A DNA stretch of 61,327 nt from Alphaproteobacteria bacterium (GTDB lineage Bacteria; Pseudomonadota; Alphaproteobacteria; Rs-D84): positions 1-61,327 of the forward strand of contig JAFGMC010000001.1 in assembly GCA_016927735.1 (NCBI GenBank), given 5' to 3'. Shown one piece after another: positions 47,518 to 57,217 of the stretch. The notes under the pieces were generated by a model that saw only the letters and a program-made list of their open reading frames with translations, was not told the DNA's origin and searched no databases. The position numbers and the translations under genes were made by a program. The first letter of the stretch is position 1. Each line of letters starts with the position of its first letter.

Positions 47518-48345
47518 ATGACTTGGACAGTACTAGTTCTGATATTGGGAGTTGCTCTCTATTTGTTCGGTGATATGATCATCAAACAAAAAGGTGGAAA
47601 ATCTCAAGAATCTAGAATGAATTTGATAAAAAATTCAGCAAAAGTTCTGGCAATCGTTTTGATCGCTGGCAGTGTATGTCGTCTGTGGACACCATACTAT
47701 CTGACATCAGTCAATCCATCTATATTGCAAGAGATGGCACAGGGTATGCAGGAAAAGAAGAGCATGAATAATAATCGTGAAGTTCGTCGTTATGTTCGTT
47801 CTAATATGAACAAAATGGTGGCTGATGCACCAGTAATAGGAAAAGCTGATGCAGAAAAAACAATATTTGTTTTCACAGATTATTCTTGCCCATATTGCCG
47901 CCGTGTACACGGTGAATTGCAACGTGTGTTAAAAGATCGTTCAGATGTTCGTGTTGTTGTAAAAAACTTTGCGATACATGGACCATTGTCTGATTCACCA
48001 GCACGCGCTGTTATTGCTGCAAAATTGCAGGGTGACGACAAAGCTGCAGTATTAGATAACGCATTAATGACTCGTGAATTTTATTCTCAGAATGATTTGA
48101 AAGATCAATCAAAATTGGGTGATAAGGTTCATAGCAATGTTATGAAAATGGCAAAAGAAGCTGGTTTGGATGTTAAAAAACTAGAATCTGATATGAAGGG
48201 ACCAGTTGTTGCACGTGAATTGGCACAGGTTCGTGAATTAGCAGAACGTTTCCAAATTGGTGGAACACCATTCTTGATTATTGGCGACAGTGCTTTTCCA
48301 GGCGCTATCCCATACGATCAAATCATGGGTGCTTTGAATAAGTAA
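47518..48345 (+). CDS. DsbA/Com1-like thiol:disulfide oxidoreductase with N-terminal TM segments
   Basis: IFVFTDYSCPYCRRVHGELQRVL...ARELAQVRELAERFQIGGTPFLIIGDSAFPGAIPYDQI. Confidence 0.92.
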   Translation: MTWTVLVLILGVALYLFGDMIIKQKGGKSQESRMNLIKNSAKVLAIVLIAGSVCRLWTPYYLTSVNPSILQEMAQGMQEKKSMNNNREVRRYVRSNMNKMVADAPVIGKADAEKTIFVFTDYSCPYCRRVHGELQRVLKDRSDVRVVVKNFAIHGPLSDSPARAVIAAKLQGDDKAAVLDNALMTREFYSQNDLKDQSKLGDKVHSNVMKMAKEAGLDVKKLESDMKGPVVARELAQVRELAERFQIGGTPFLIIGDSAFPGAIPYDQIMGALNK

Positions 48346-48365
48346 TTATTTAAAAGCTTATAAAT

Positions 48366-48393
48366 AAAAAATCCGGCAATTGCCGGATTTTTT
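48366..48393. terminator. terminator between convergent genes
   Basis: AATCCGGC aatt GCCGGATTTTTT. Confidence 0.85.
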
Positions 48394-51124
48394 ATTTTCC
48401 CCAAGTTGTATCAATATTATATTCAGCCAAAAGCGGTACAGATAATTTTGCAACATTCTCCATTTCGAATTTAATTTGTTTCGCAAATTCTTCGGCCATG
48501 TCGCGGTCGCATTCAAAAACCATTTCATCATGCACCTGCATAATCATTTTTATGTTTGAATTATTACCAGGTTTTTTATCAATATTTATCATCGCCAGTC
48601 GCATTAAATCCGCTTCGAAACCTTGGATTGGTGCGTTGATTGCAGCACGCAATGCATACGAACGCAACCTTGGATTTTTTATTTCTGGTAATTCTATTCT
48701 GCGACCCCATGGTGTATAAACGCATGCATGTTGGGTTGCAAATTGTTTTGTTTCTTCCATATATTCTTTTATTTCGGGCAGTCCCGCCATATAAGAATTT
48801 ATTATATTTTGTGCCTCGGTTCGGGATACATTTAATTGTGCCGCCAAACCGAAAGATGAGATTCCATAAATAATAGAGAAATTTACAGTCTTGGCTTTAC
48901 CGCGTAAATCTTTTGGTACAGGAACACCGTCAGCAACCCCAAAAATTTTTCTGGCAGTTTGTTCGTGAATATCAAATCCATTCTGAAAAGTTTCCTTGAA
49001 CATTTTTACATCTGCAACATCAGCCAATAAACGCAGTTGAATTTGTGAATAGTCAGCTGAAATTAAAACCTTGTTAACAGGTGCAATGAAACACTTACGA
49101 ATTTCTTCACCCAGCTCTGTCTTAATCGGGATATTTTGCAGGTTTGGGTCACGACTGGACAAGCGACCTGTATTTGTGCTGGTTTGTAAATAAGTTGTAT
49201 GAATTCTTCCATCACGACCAATTTGTCGCGGCAATGCGTCTGCGTAAGTTCCAGCCAACTTTGCAATAGACCGCCAACCTAACACTTTTTCTATGACAGG
49301 ATGACTGTCAGCTAATTCGTTTAAAGTATCGGCATCGGTTGAACGTTTTTTATTCTCAGATAATTTCAATTCATCAAATAAAACGGTTCCCAGTTGTTTT
49401 GGACTGGCTATATTAAAGTCATGTCCAGCGATATCCCATATTTCTTTTTCCAATCTGGTCAACTGTTCATGAAATATTTTAGAAAGTTGCTGTAGTTTGG
49501 ATTTATCAATCAAAACACCAGCGCGTTCTATTTTTAACAATATTTGCAATAGTGGCAGGTCACAACTTTCATAAAGCTTTTTGAATTTTTCATTTTTATC
49601 AAGTTGTGGTTTAAATAATTCATATAATGCAAAACAAACATAAGAATCTTCGGCAGCATAAGGTGCAGCAATATCAATATCCAATTCATCAAAATGTTTA
49701 TCTTGTGTCTTTGATTCAAACAATGACGAAAAAGAAATATTTTCATGATCCAAATATATTTTTGCCAAATCGTCCAACCCATGCGAATGCAAAGATCCAT
49801 GCAAAACATAAGACAACAACATAGTATCATCAATTGGTGCAATTGCTTTTGTATCCCAATTTTCGTTTTCCAGGATATGTAAATCGTATTTCAGATTATG
49901 TCCGACTTTAATTATATTTGGGTTTATTAAATATGGCCACAGTTTTTGTTTAACCGTATCAATTGATAATTGGGTTGGAAGAACAGCCTCGTTTTCATCG
50001 AATAAACTGGTCGGTTTATTTTTATGGCGAATTGGAATGTAAATTCCATATGACGAATCAGACGCCATGGATATTCCAACAATTTTATCTTCCATTTGAT
50101 TTAGACCAGTTGTTTCAGTATCCAGTGCCAGAACATCTTTAATTGTTGATAAAAATTCATCCAGTTCTTGTTCAGAATTAATAATTTTATATTTTGATAT
50201 TGGCTTTTGTTGATGCGTGTTTTTAACTTCAAATTTTTCATCAGTTGTTAGTGTGTTTAGTTCTGTTTCTGATGGGAATAATTTTTCAATCCGCGTCGCC
50301 AAAGAATTACTTTCAATTTCATTTCTGACAAAATTCAAAGCATTTTTTACATTGAATTTAAATGGTGATAATGTTAAACCATTCAAATCAACATCTGTTT
50401 TCAGTGTGACAAGTTGTTTTGATATGCGTGCTTTATGTTCATTGTTAATCAACAAATTTCTGATTCGTTCGTTTTCTATGGAATTTATATTTTTATAAAG
50501 TTCGTCCAGTGTTCCGAATTTATTAATAAGCTCGGCTGCTTTTTTTGGACCTATACCCGGGATGCCTGGAACATTATCAGACGAATCGCCAATCAGACTT
50601 TGTGCATCTATAACTTGATCAGGTCGCACACCAAATTTTTCAAAAACACCAGGTTCACGAATTTCCTGTTCTTTCATACCGTCATACAGAAAAATACAAT
50701 TCGACACCAACTGCATTAAATCTTTGTCACTTGTAATAATTCTGGTACCACCATCATGTGTGCAAAACTGTTTGGATAATGTTGCGATAACATCATCTGC
50801 TTCTACATCAGGAATACTGAGGACTGGCATACCCATAGATCTTGCAGCGCTGCGAACTAATTCCAATTGTGCAATCAGGTCTTCTGGCGTATCACCCCTG
50901 TTAGCTTTGTATTCTGGATATATATCATTACGAAAGTTTTTTCTGGTTGCATCAAAAACACAAACAACAATATCATCGGGTTTTGCGGCCGCCAGAACAG
51001 GTAGAATCATACTGAAAAATCCATAAACAGCACCTGTCGGCGTACCATCACTGCGCGATAATCGCGCACGTACACCGTAATAAGCCCTGAACAATAAAGA
51101 GTTTCCATCAATAAGTGTAAGCAT
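48392..51124 (-). CDS. polA: DNA polymerase I
   Basis: MLTLIDGNSLLFRAYYG; LALDTETTGLN exonuclease; ISADYSQIQLRLLADVA; QVHDEMVFE. Confidence 0.98.
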   Translation of the reverse strand: MLTLIDGNSLLFRAYYGVRARLSRSDGTPTGAVYGFFSMILPVLAAAKPDDIVVCVFDATRKNFRNDIYPEYKANRGDTPEDLIAQLELVRSAARSMGMPVLSIPDVEADDVIATLSKQFCTHDGGTRIITSDKDLMQLVSNCIFLYDGMKEQEIREPGVFEKFGVRPDQVIDAQSLIGDSSDNVPGIPGIGPKKAAELINKFGTLDELYKNINSIENERIRNLLINNEHKARISKQLVTLKTDVDLNGLTLSPFKFNVKNALNFVRNEIESNSLATRIEKLFPSETELNTLTTDEKFEVKNTHQQKPISKYKIINSEQELDEFLSTIKDVLALDTETTGLNQMEDKIVGISMASDSSYGIYIPIRHKNKPTSLFDENEAVLPTQLSIDTVKQKLWPYLINPNIIKVGHNLKYDLHILENENWDTKAIAPIDDTMLLSYVLHGSLHSHGLDDLAKIYLDHENISFSSLFESKTQDKHFDELDIDIAAPYAAEDSYVCFALYELFKPQLDKNEKFKKLYESCDLPLLQILLKIERAGVLIDKSKLQQLSKIFHEQLTRLEKEIWDIAGHDFNIASPKQLGTVLFDELKLSENKKRSTDADTLNELADSHPVIEKVLGWRSIAKLAGTYADALPRQIGRDGRIHTTYLQTSTNTGRLSSRDPNLQNIPIKTELGEEIRKCFIAPVNKVLISADYSQIQLRLLADVADVKMFKETFQNGFDIHEQTARKIFGVADGVPVPKDLRGKAKTVNFSIIYGISSFGLAAQLNVSRTEAQNIINSYMAGLPEIKEYMEETKQFATQHACVYTPWGRRIELPEIKNPRLRSYALRAAINAPIQGFEADLMRLAMINIDKKPGNNSNIKMIMQVHDEMVFECDRDMAEEFAKQIKFEMENVAKLSVPLLAEYNIDTTWGK

Positions 51125-51178
51125 AATTCAATAGATAAATCAGGGCAGATTTTAACTGCCCTGAGATTTTTTGTTTAA

Positions 51179-51718
51179 TTAAAATACATAACGCAGTTTT
51201 ATACGGAAATCATAACCGAACAAGTCTGGTTTCAGAGTATAAAATTCTACGAAATTAGGTACATACAATGCACGTGCTTCTAAATCAATTTTAAACGGCA
51301 TTACAGGCATATCAAATGTTATACCCAACATACCTTGGTATGCAGCAGTTGATGAAATATCGGTTGTGTCTGCATATGTACCATTAAATGCTGTACCAAT
51401 ACCGATACCCATGTATGGCTTGATAACTGTTGATGGCATTTTCAAGTATGCATTCAACATAGCCAAATCCATTTTAATGTCAGAATTGCTTAGATGATTA
51501 TATTCAACTTCGGCACGTAATACTGGGATATCAATACCGAACACTGCACCATATGTAAATGCTGAATCACTGGCCTTGTCATCACCACTGAATAATGTGA
51601 TACCACCAGAACCAGCAGTTGCGCCAGCATAGACATCCATAACTGCCCCAGCATTTGCATTAGCTGTAAAACCCAGAACAGAAACCAAAGTCAAAAGACC
51701 GGTTGTTTTTAATTTCAT
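51179..51718 (-). CDS. small outer-membrane beta-barrel protein (start ATG 51718)
   Basis: signal peptide MKLKTTGLLTLVSVLGFTANANA; alternating strands; C-terminal FRIKLRYVF. Confidence 0.8.
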   Translation of the reverse strand: MKLKTTGLLTLVSVLGFTANANAGAVMDVYAGATAGSGGITLFSGDDKASDSAFTYGAVFGIDIPVLRAEVEYNHLSNSDIKMDLAMLNAYLKMPSTVIKPYMGIGIGTAFNGTYADTTDISSTAAYQGMLGITFDMPVMPFKIDLEARALYVPNFVEFYTLKPDLFGYDFRIKLRYVF

Positions 51719-51765
51719 ATTTTTCTCCTTTGTGTAATAATATGATAAGACAAAGAGAGTCATAT

Positions 51766-52290
51766 ATGCAAGAAAATAAACCGGTTTTAATTGTTGGGTT
51801 GGGAAATCCAGGGGATAATTATAGATATACAAGACATAATGTTGGTTTTATGGCGGTCGACTTTTTAGCAGGTTCAGATTCAACTTGGAAAAAAGAAAAA
51901 GATGCGCAGACAACGCACATCAATGTTGATGGGTATAAAGTAATAATTGCAAAGCCACAAACATTTATGAATAACAGTGGGATTCCTGTTCAGGCTTTGA
52001 TGGTTTTTTATAAAATCCCGCTTGAAAATTTAATTGTAATTCACGATGATATGGATTTAAAAACGGGCAGTGTCCGGGAAAAAATTGGTGGCGGCAGTGC
52101 AGGGCACAATGGAATAAAATCTCTGGATAATAATGTTGGTAAAGATTATACGCGTATCAGAATTGGGATTGGTCACCCACGTGATACAGGTTCATTAATT
52201 GATCCATCTGATTGGGTTTTGGGAAAATTTTCAAGTGATGAATTAAAAGAAATAAAGTCTGCAATAAAAACGATAAAAATTATTGATTAG
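51766..52290 (+). CDS. pth: peptidyl-tRNA hydrolase (start ATG 51766)
   Basis: LIVGLGNPGDNYRYTRHNVGFMAVD...KPQTFMNNSG...HDDMDLKTG...GGGSAGHNGIKS. Confidence 0.97.
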   Translation: MQENKPVLIVGLGNPGDNYRYTRHNVGFMAVDFLAGSDSTWKKEKDAQTTHINVDGYKVIIAKPQTFMNNSGIPVQALMVFYKIPLENLIVIHDDMDLKTGSVREKIGGGSAGHNGIKSLDNNVGKDYTRIRIGIGHPRDTGSLIDPSDWVLGKFSSDELKEIKSAIKTIKIID

Positions 52291-53285
52291 TACTTTACGT
52301 TGTGTGGTATATAAAAACATCCATTAATATCACAGAATTTTGTGCCATCAGAACCGCCCTTGATATAACATGATAATTCTTCTGTTGTAGAGTGTACACC
52401 ACCATCACTGGTTTTCCCAGCAGCACATGGTTGATGAACCCCACCAGGGCAGAAATACCCTGCGGTACATGGTGTGCATTCAAGTATGCTGTTGGTACTA
52501 TAATGAGTGGTATCGTAAAATTCACTTTCGAAACCAGAAAAACAATTTATGTAATATCTACATTGATTGCTGGCAACAAAAAGATATACATCGCCTGTTT
52601 CACCACCTAAAATAGGAGTTGTACATTGTGTCCATTGGGCATATAAAGTTGTGTTAGCAGTTTTATTCCATACATGCGCTGATGAACCATCAGAATTATA
52701 GTATTTTGTTCCACCAGTTACAGCATCAAAATAACCATTAAACACATAACCTGAACGTGTTGAAAAAGATGTTATTGTCGGCATAGGATTATTATATACA
52801 GCGGTTACAGAAGGTGTGCCACCAGATCCACCATTTGAATTTAATGTCACAGTGTATGATAATGCAGAACAACTTGCATTATATTGCCCCTCGTTTTGAA
52901 TATCACCATAACCAGGTAAACATGCCGTCATCCAAACACACATGTTACTGTAAGTAGTTAATGTACATGTTGAATTTACAGTTGCGCATGGTTCACATGG
53001 TTCGCATGATGTAGTTCCAACCAAATAAAAACCAGTATTACAACTGCAATTATCATTAATAAAAAATGCATTTGCCGCACAATTTTGTAAACAACATGGG
53101 TTTGGGGACAACGTTGTAACTTCTGAATAAGTAGCAGGACTTGATAGTACTTGTGTTGGTTGTGTTGTACAAGATGAAGTAGCAATTACTGTTGAATTTG
53201 TACAATCAATAGCATATGAAGTGTTAATTATACCGGATATAATTATACTAACAAATATATGTAAAATTATTATTGATTTTCTCAC
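52287..53285 (-). CDS. secreted Cys-rich protein with InlB/Flg_new-type repeat (GTG start 53285 proposed)
   Basis: YTVTLNSNGGSGGTPSVTAVYNNPMPTITSFSTRSGYVFNGYFDAVTGGTKYYNSDGSSAHVWNKTANTTLYAQWT; CTPCTAGYFCPGG. Confidence 0.8.
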   Translation of the reverse strand: MRKSIIILHIFVSIIISGIINTSYAIDCTNSTVIATSSCTTQPTQVLSSPATYSEVTTLSPNPCCLQNCAANAFFINDNCSCNTGFYLVGTTSCEPCEPCATVNSTCTLTTYSNMCVWMTACLPGYGDIQNEGQYNASCSALSYTVTLNSNGGSGGTPSVTAVYNNPMPTITSFSTRSGYVFNGYFDAVTGGTKYYNSDGSSAHVWNKTANTTLYAQWTQCTTPILGGETGDVYLFVASNQCRYYINCFSGFESEFYDTTHYSTNSILECTPCTAGYFCPGGVHQPCAAGKTSDGGVHSTTEELSCYIKGGSDGTKFCDINGCFYIPHNVKY

Positions 53286-53348
53286 CTGTAAATAATCCTT
53301 TGTTAAACCAAAGTTTAAACTAAAAAATATGAACAAGTCAAACAAAAA

Positions 53349-53374
53349 CCCGTACATTTAATTAAATGCACGGG
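53349..53374 (-). terminator. near-perfect 26-bp palindrome, terminator of the lipoprotein gene
   Basis: CCCGTACATTTAATTAAATGCACGGG (one mismatched pair) followed by TTTTTG on the minus strand. Confidence 0.75.
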
Positions 53375-53398
53375 TTAATAAATGTTTATATACAATAA

Positions 53399-53854
53399 TT
53401 ATCTTGATCTGTGTAATAAACTATCCAATGTTTCAACGGTTGAAAGATACGATTTACTTTTGTTGTAAAGATTTGTCATAGTAGTTTCATTTGTTGGTAG
53501 TGGATCGCCTAACTCTATACGTGCTGTTTCAACTACAGCTTTAAACGCTTTTGTTGAATCATAAAAGTTATTTATAAAACCATTATAATTCCTAACAGCT
53601 TCTTGAGAAAATTTTGAATTAAAATAATTTGTTATATCTGATTCAACGGTTTTTGCTGGTTCAACAGCAGCACGAACTTGATTCGCATACATTGCACTAT
53701 CTGCACGTGCTTGATCAACTTTTACCTTGTTTGGATCAATTTGTGTAACAGATTCATCTTTTTCGCATGATGTGAATGTTGGTGCCAGACCCATTGCCAG
53801 CAACATCATTAAATAAACTTTTTTTATATTATAAGGCATAACTTTTTTAAACAT
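53399..53854 (-). CDS. putative lipoprotein with Bacteroidetes-like signal
   Basis: MMLLAMGLAPTFTSCEKDESVTQID... Confidence 0.75.
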   Translation of the reverse strand: MFKKVMPYNIKKVYLMMLLAMGLAPTFTSCEKDESVTQIDPNKVKVDQARADSAMYANQVRAAVEPAKTVESDITNYFNSKFSQEAVRNYNGFINNFYDSTKAFKAVVETARIELGDPLPTNETTMTNLYNKSKSYLSTVETLDSLLHRSR

Positions 53855-53895
53855 TCTACACTCCTTTTGTTGTGTTTTTATGTTTATGTATATAC

Positions 53896-53923
53896 ATTAT
53901 AGTCCAGAAATATGATTTGTCAA
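53896..53923 (-). promoter_or_regulatory. perfect-consensus sigma70 promoter for the lipoprotein gene
   Basis: minus strand TTGACA - 16 bp - TATAAT. Confidence 0.75.
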
Positions 53924-53964
53924 ATATATAAAGAAAATAACAAAACATATGTTAATAAGTATTT

Positions 53965-56900
53965 TTAATATTTTATAAGTAAATTATTAAGAGTATTTGT
54001 TGGATAAACAGATCCGCTGTTGTTTATTTTATTACAGTTTACGCTTTCACCGCCAAATGTATAATCGGAATTTAATGTTCCCCATACCTTACTGTTAAAA
54101 TCAAATACACATTTTGATCCAGAGTTAGCGTCCAAACTATAAAAATTGTATGGATACATTGTTTGTTGGACCTCTGTATCTGATGGTTCGCCAGCAGAAT
54201 CTAAATTAAATAATGGGCTCATATAAACACCTGTATCATAACCGATAACAATGAAATATCCACCATCACACTCTAATCCTTGCCCGCTCGGCCAGCCAGT
54301 TGCAGCATCAACATCTGTTGCTGATAATGTTCCATCAACACATAATAATATATTTATACTGGATTTATAGTAATTAACATCACCATCAAATGCGGCGACA
54401 AAAGTGACACTGGTTGTTGGGCCAGAACTTGGGGCACATATATTTGAAGACTGAGAATATTGATTTGTATAATAATAATTGTTAAGAATATATGGCTCGA
54501 GTCCTGGAACCGACAACAATGATTCACAACAATTACCATAGATATCTTTAAATCCATCTGGGCAACAGTTTGTCCAGGATGATGAAATAAACAATTGGTC
54601 TTCAATTGTACATATTTGTTTATCCGAAGATAAATTAGAAGCAAGTTCGCAAGTAGTCACACCATCAATAATTATAGGTACATATCCAGCACCACAAGAT
54701 GTATCGCGACAACTGTCAATAAGTTCAGTTGTTCCTGTATTTTCTGCAAACCAAGATAACAAGGTATCTGTATCTGATGAAGTTTCCTTTATCATATTTT
54801 GTGGAATTGTATCCAAATCGGTGTCTTGACGAAATTCGCAATTTCCCCAAATTTTTTCTGCAATACGACATGTCCCACAATCAGGTTGACCAAATGTTCC
54901 ACATGTTGCGCAAATATCATATACACAAGATTGACTGGATGGGTCACAATTTATAGATTCGTTCGTTCTGACGGAATTTATTCCGTAGTTTTCTGTATAG
55001 AAATCACCACTAGAAGCAGAAGGTGTTTTTCCAAATTTTGTCATTATGCTTGAAATAGAATCACCTCCAGCATCTGCCACGCATTGAACAACATCTTCCC
55101 AACAAGCAGAGCGATTTATAATAGATTTTCTATTAACAGACTTATCAACACTTTCACAAAGTCCGAAATTACCAGAAACAGATTTGCAAGTTTGAATAAT
55201 ACAAGCCTTGCCAACTTCGCGACAAGTTTGAACAATAGTGTCGAATGTTTTATCTGTTTGAATTTCCGTCATACCGCCAACCCAATCAGAATCACCACCA
55301 GTCATTTGTAATAAGGCAGTGCAGGCGGTTTTTACACCATCGCACATTTCATTAACAGTTTTATCCGCAGTCACACCAAAAATAGAAAGTGCACGTGCAT
55401 CAAAATCAGAAATTGATTTAGCTGTGTCTGATAAGCATTCTGTTGTCAAAGATGTACAGCTTTGACGCATATCTTCCAACTTTTTTTCTTGGGCCAGTTT
55501 TATCTGTGATAATGCATCTTCTATAAATGCGTCCCAAACATCATCGGCAATATCTTGGCAATTTTCCATTGCAGGTTCTAAATAAGTTTTCTTTGAATTT
55601 AAAAAAGTCACAAATTGACTGTTGCCACTGACTTCTGTCCAATTCTGATTACCTGTTGGTCTGGTTATCAGATTACCCAAATTAACTAAATTCACAGTCA
55701 AGAATGCTTCGCCTGTCGAAGGATCAATATATCTTCCAGTAATATCCAAACATTTGCCCAGATCTGTGCCGCAAACAGATGAACTGGTCATCATATCCAG
55801 TATTTTCTTTTTACATGCAAGAATATCATCAGAATTACGTTTTTGATGAATGTCCAGTCTGGACATATCCAGTAATGCGCTGCCTTCACGAACTTTATCA
55901 ATAGCTTGCTCTTGCATTGTTTCGTATGCCTTGGCGACTGTATTACAATCTTGTTCAATTGCCATTTGATAACTGCTTTCTACAATTGATGCGCCATCGG
56001 CGTCACAAATCTCGGCTGCCATTTCGCGACATACAGGAATTGCTGCATTGTAAAGAGCTGTTCCTTCTTTTGCGCTGGTTGCAGCGCCGAGTGTAGAATC
56101 TATATCGTCAAAAGCAGAATCGGTATTCAAAGATAAAGATATTGCAGATAAATCTTTGTTAAAGTTATTATCAGTTGTGCTGGCTTTTAATTTTTTTGAT
56201 ATCTGATCCAGAATACTTTTCGAATCTGATTTATCATCTTGTTGGTATGCAACTTCCCCATCAGTTGCAGTTGATATAGCAGCAGCGTCTTCTTCATCCA
56301 TATTTACAGTTAATAAACGTTCATTAAAATCCAGAATTTTATCTTCAACTTTTGACATTTTTTCTTTTATTTTATCAAAATCATGAATTCTGGTTGAACA
56401 AGCACATCTTTTTAATTGTGTATCTTTGTTTGCACAAAATTCATCCATACAGCTGTAATAAACCTCACGACATTTTTTATAATTAGGTGCTGCAGAAGCA
56501 TTATCATTTTTTACATCATTATTTGTTGCAGCGCGCGCAACACTGGCGCGGGTTGCCGATCTATTGACTTTTATTGATTCAGCTGTTCCACGATTTGCAG
56601 TTGTACGTAAAGATACAGCAGGTGTTTCAATAGCAGAACGGTTTATACTGGTTCTTCCTGAAACTTTTTGATTTACAGTTGAACGACCCTGAACGGTTAT
56701 GTTTCTTGGATTGTTTGATAGATTTGTTTTTGTAGATTCACGTGTTGTCACAGATCTATCTTTGGAATATGTGGAAGCATCTGCTTTTTGAGAATTATTA
56801 ACAGTCCTTGATGCAGATGATATTGCTGGCGTATAAGAATTGTCAGTTTTTTGGCGCACAGAAACAACAGCGTTTGCAGCATTTCGTTTTGCAGCAGCAC

Positions 56901-56988
56901 GCGCACTGTCAATTATATCATCAGCATAAACCGCATGAATCCCAAGCGGTACAACGCAAATAGCAAAAAGCAATGCAAGTTTCTTCAT
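53965..56988 (-). CDS. large secreted Cys-rich protein, twin-CX6C paralog family (P5, 1007 aa)
   Basis: KCREVYYSCMDEFC...RCACS; DDVWDAFIEDALSQIKLAQEKKLEDMRQSC; CREVGKACIIQTC. Confidence 0.9.
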   Translation of the reverse strand: MKKLALLFAICVVPLGIHAVYADDIIDSARAAAKRNAANAVVSVRQKTDNSYTPAISSASRTVNNSQKADASTYSKDRSVTTRESTKTNLSNNPRNITVQGRSTVNQKVSGRTSINRSAIETPAVSLRTTANRGTAESIKVNRSATRASVARAATNNDVKNDNASAAPNYKKCREVYYSCMDEFCANKDTQLKRCACSTRIHDFDKIKEKMSKVEDKILDFNERLLTVNMDEEDAAAISTATDGEVAYQQDDKSDSKSILDQISKKLKASTTDNNFNKDLSAISLSLNTDSAFDDIDSTLGAATSAKEGTALYNAAIPVCREMAAEICDADGASIVESSYQMAIEQDCNTVAKAYETMQEQAIDKVREGSALLDMSRLDIHQKRNSDDILACKKKILDMMTSSSVCGTDLGKCLDITGRYIDPSTGEAFLTVNLVNLGNLITRPTGNQNWTEVSGNSQFVTFLNSKKTYLEPAMENCQDIADDVWDAFIEDALSQIKLAQEKKLEDMRQSCTSLTTECLSDTAKSISDFDARALSIFGVTADKTVNEMCDGVKTACTALLQMTGGDSDWVGGMTEIQTDKTFDTIVQTCREVGKACIIQTCKSVSGNFGLCESVDKSVNRKSIINRSACWEDVVQCVADAGGDSISSIMTKFGKTPSASSGDFYTENYGINSVRTNESINCDPSSQSCVYDICATCGTFGQPDCGTCRIAEKIWGNCEFRQDTDLDTIPQNMIKETSSDTDTLLSWFAENTGTTELIDSCRDTSCGAGYVPIIIDGVTTCELASNLSSDKQICTIEDQLFISSSWTNCCPDGFKDIYGNCCESLLSVPGLEPYILNNYYYTNQYSQSSNICAPSSGPTTSVTFVAAFDGDVNYYKSSINILLCVDGTLSATDVDAATGWPSGQGLECDGGYFIVIGYDTGVYMSPLFNLDSAGEPSDTEVQQTMYPYNFYSLDANSGSKCVFDFNSKVWGTLNSDYTFGGESVNCNKINNSGSVYPTNTLNNLLIKY

Positions 56989-57043
56989 TTCTGGTAATCA
57001 TGTTAGCAAAATTATGAATTTTTGAGCAAGTATAAAAAATTAA

Positions 57044-57128
57044 TGGTGGGACTAAGGAGATTTGAACTCCTATGGATTTCTCCACTACCACCTCAAGGTA
57101 GCGCGTCTACCAGTTTCGCCATAGTCCC
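57044..57128 (-). tRNA. tRNA-Leu (anticodon GAG), CCA encoded
   Basis: minus strand GGGACTA...CTACC TTGAGGT GGTAG...GTTCAAATC...TAGTCCCACCA; cloverleaf arms pair. Confidence 0.95.
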
Positions 57129-57217
57129 AATTATGGCGCAATAGTACAAGAATCATTTTTTTTTTCAACTGTTTTATGATAGAATGTGTCAGAGAATAAT
57201 AATTAGGATGTAGGCTC

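Noticed and set aside
53286-53357. Upstream start (53357) for the InlB-repeat gene as given in the ORF track
   Set aside because: The interval contains the lipoprotein-gene terminator (53349-53374); a GTG at 53285 with AAAGGA upstream directly precedes a signal peptide.
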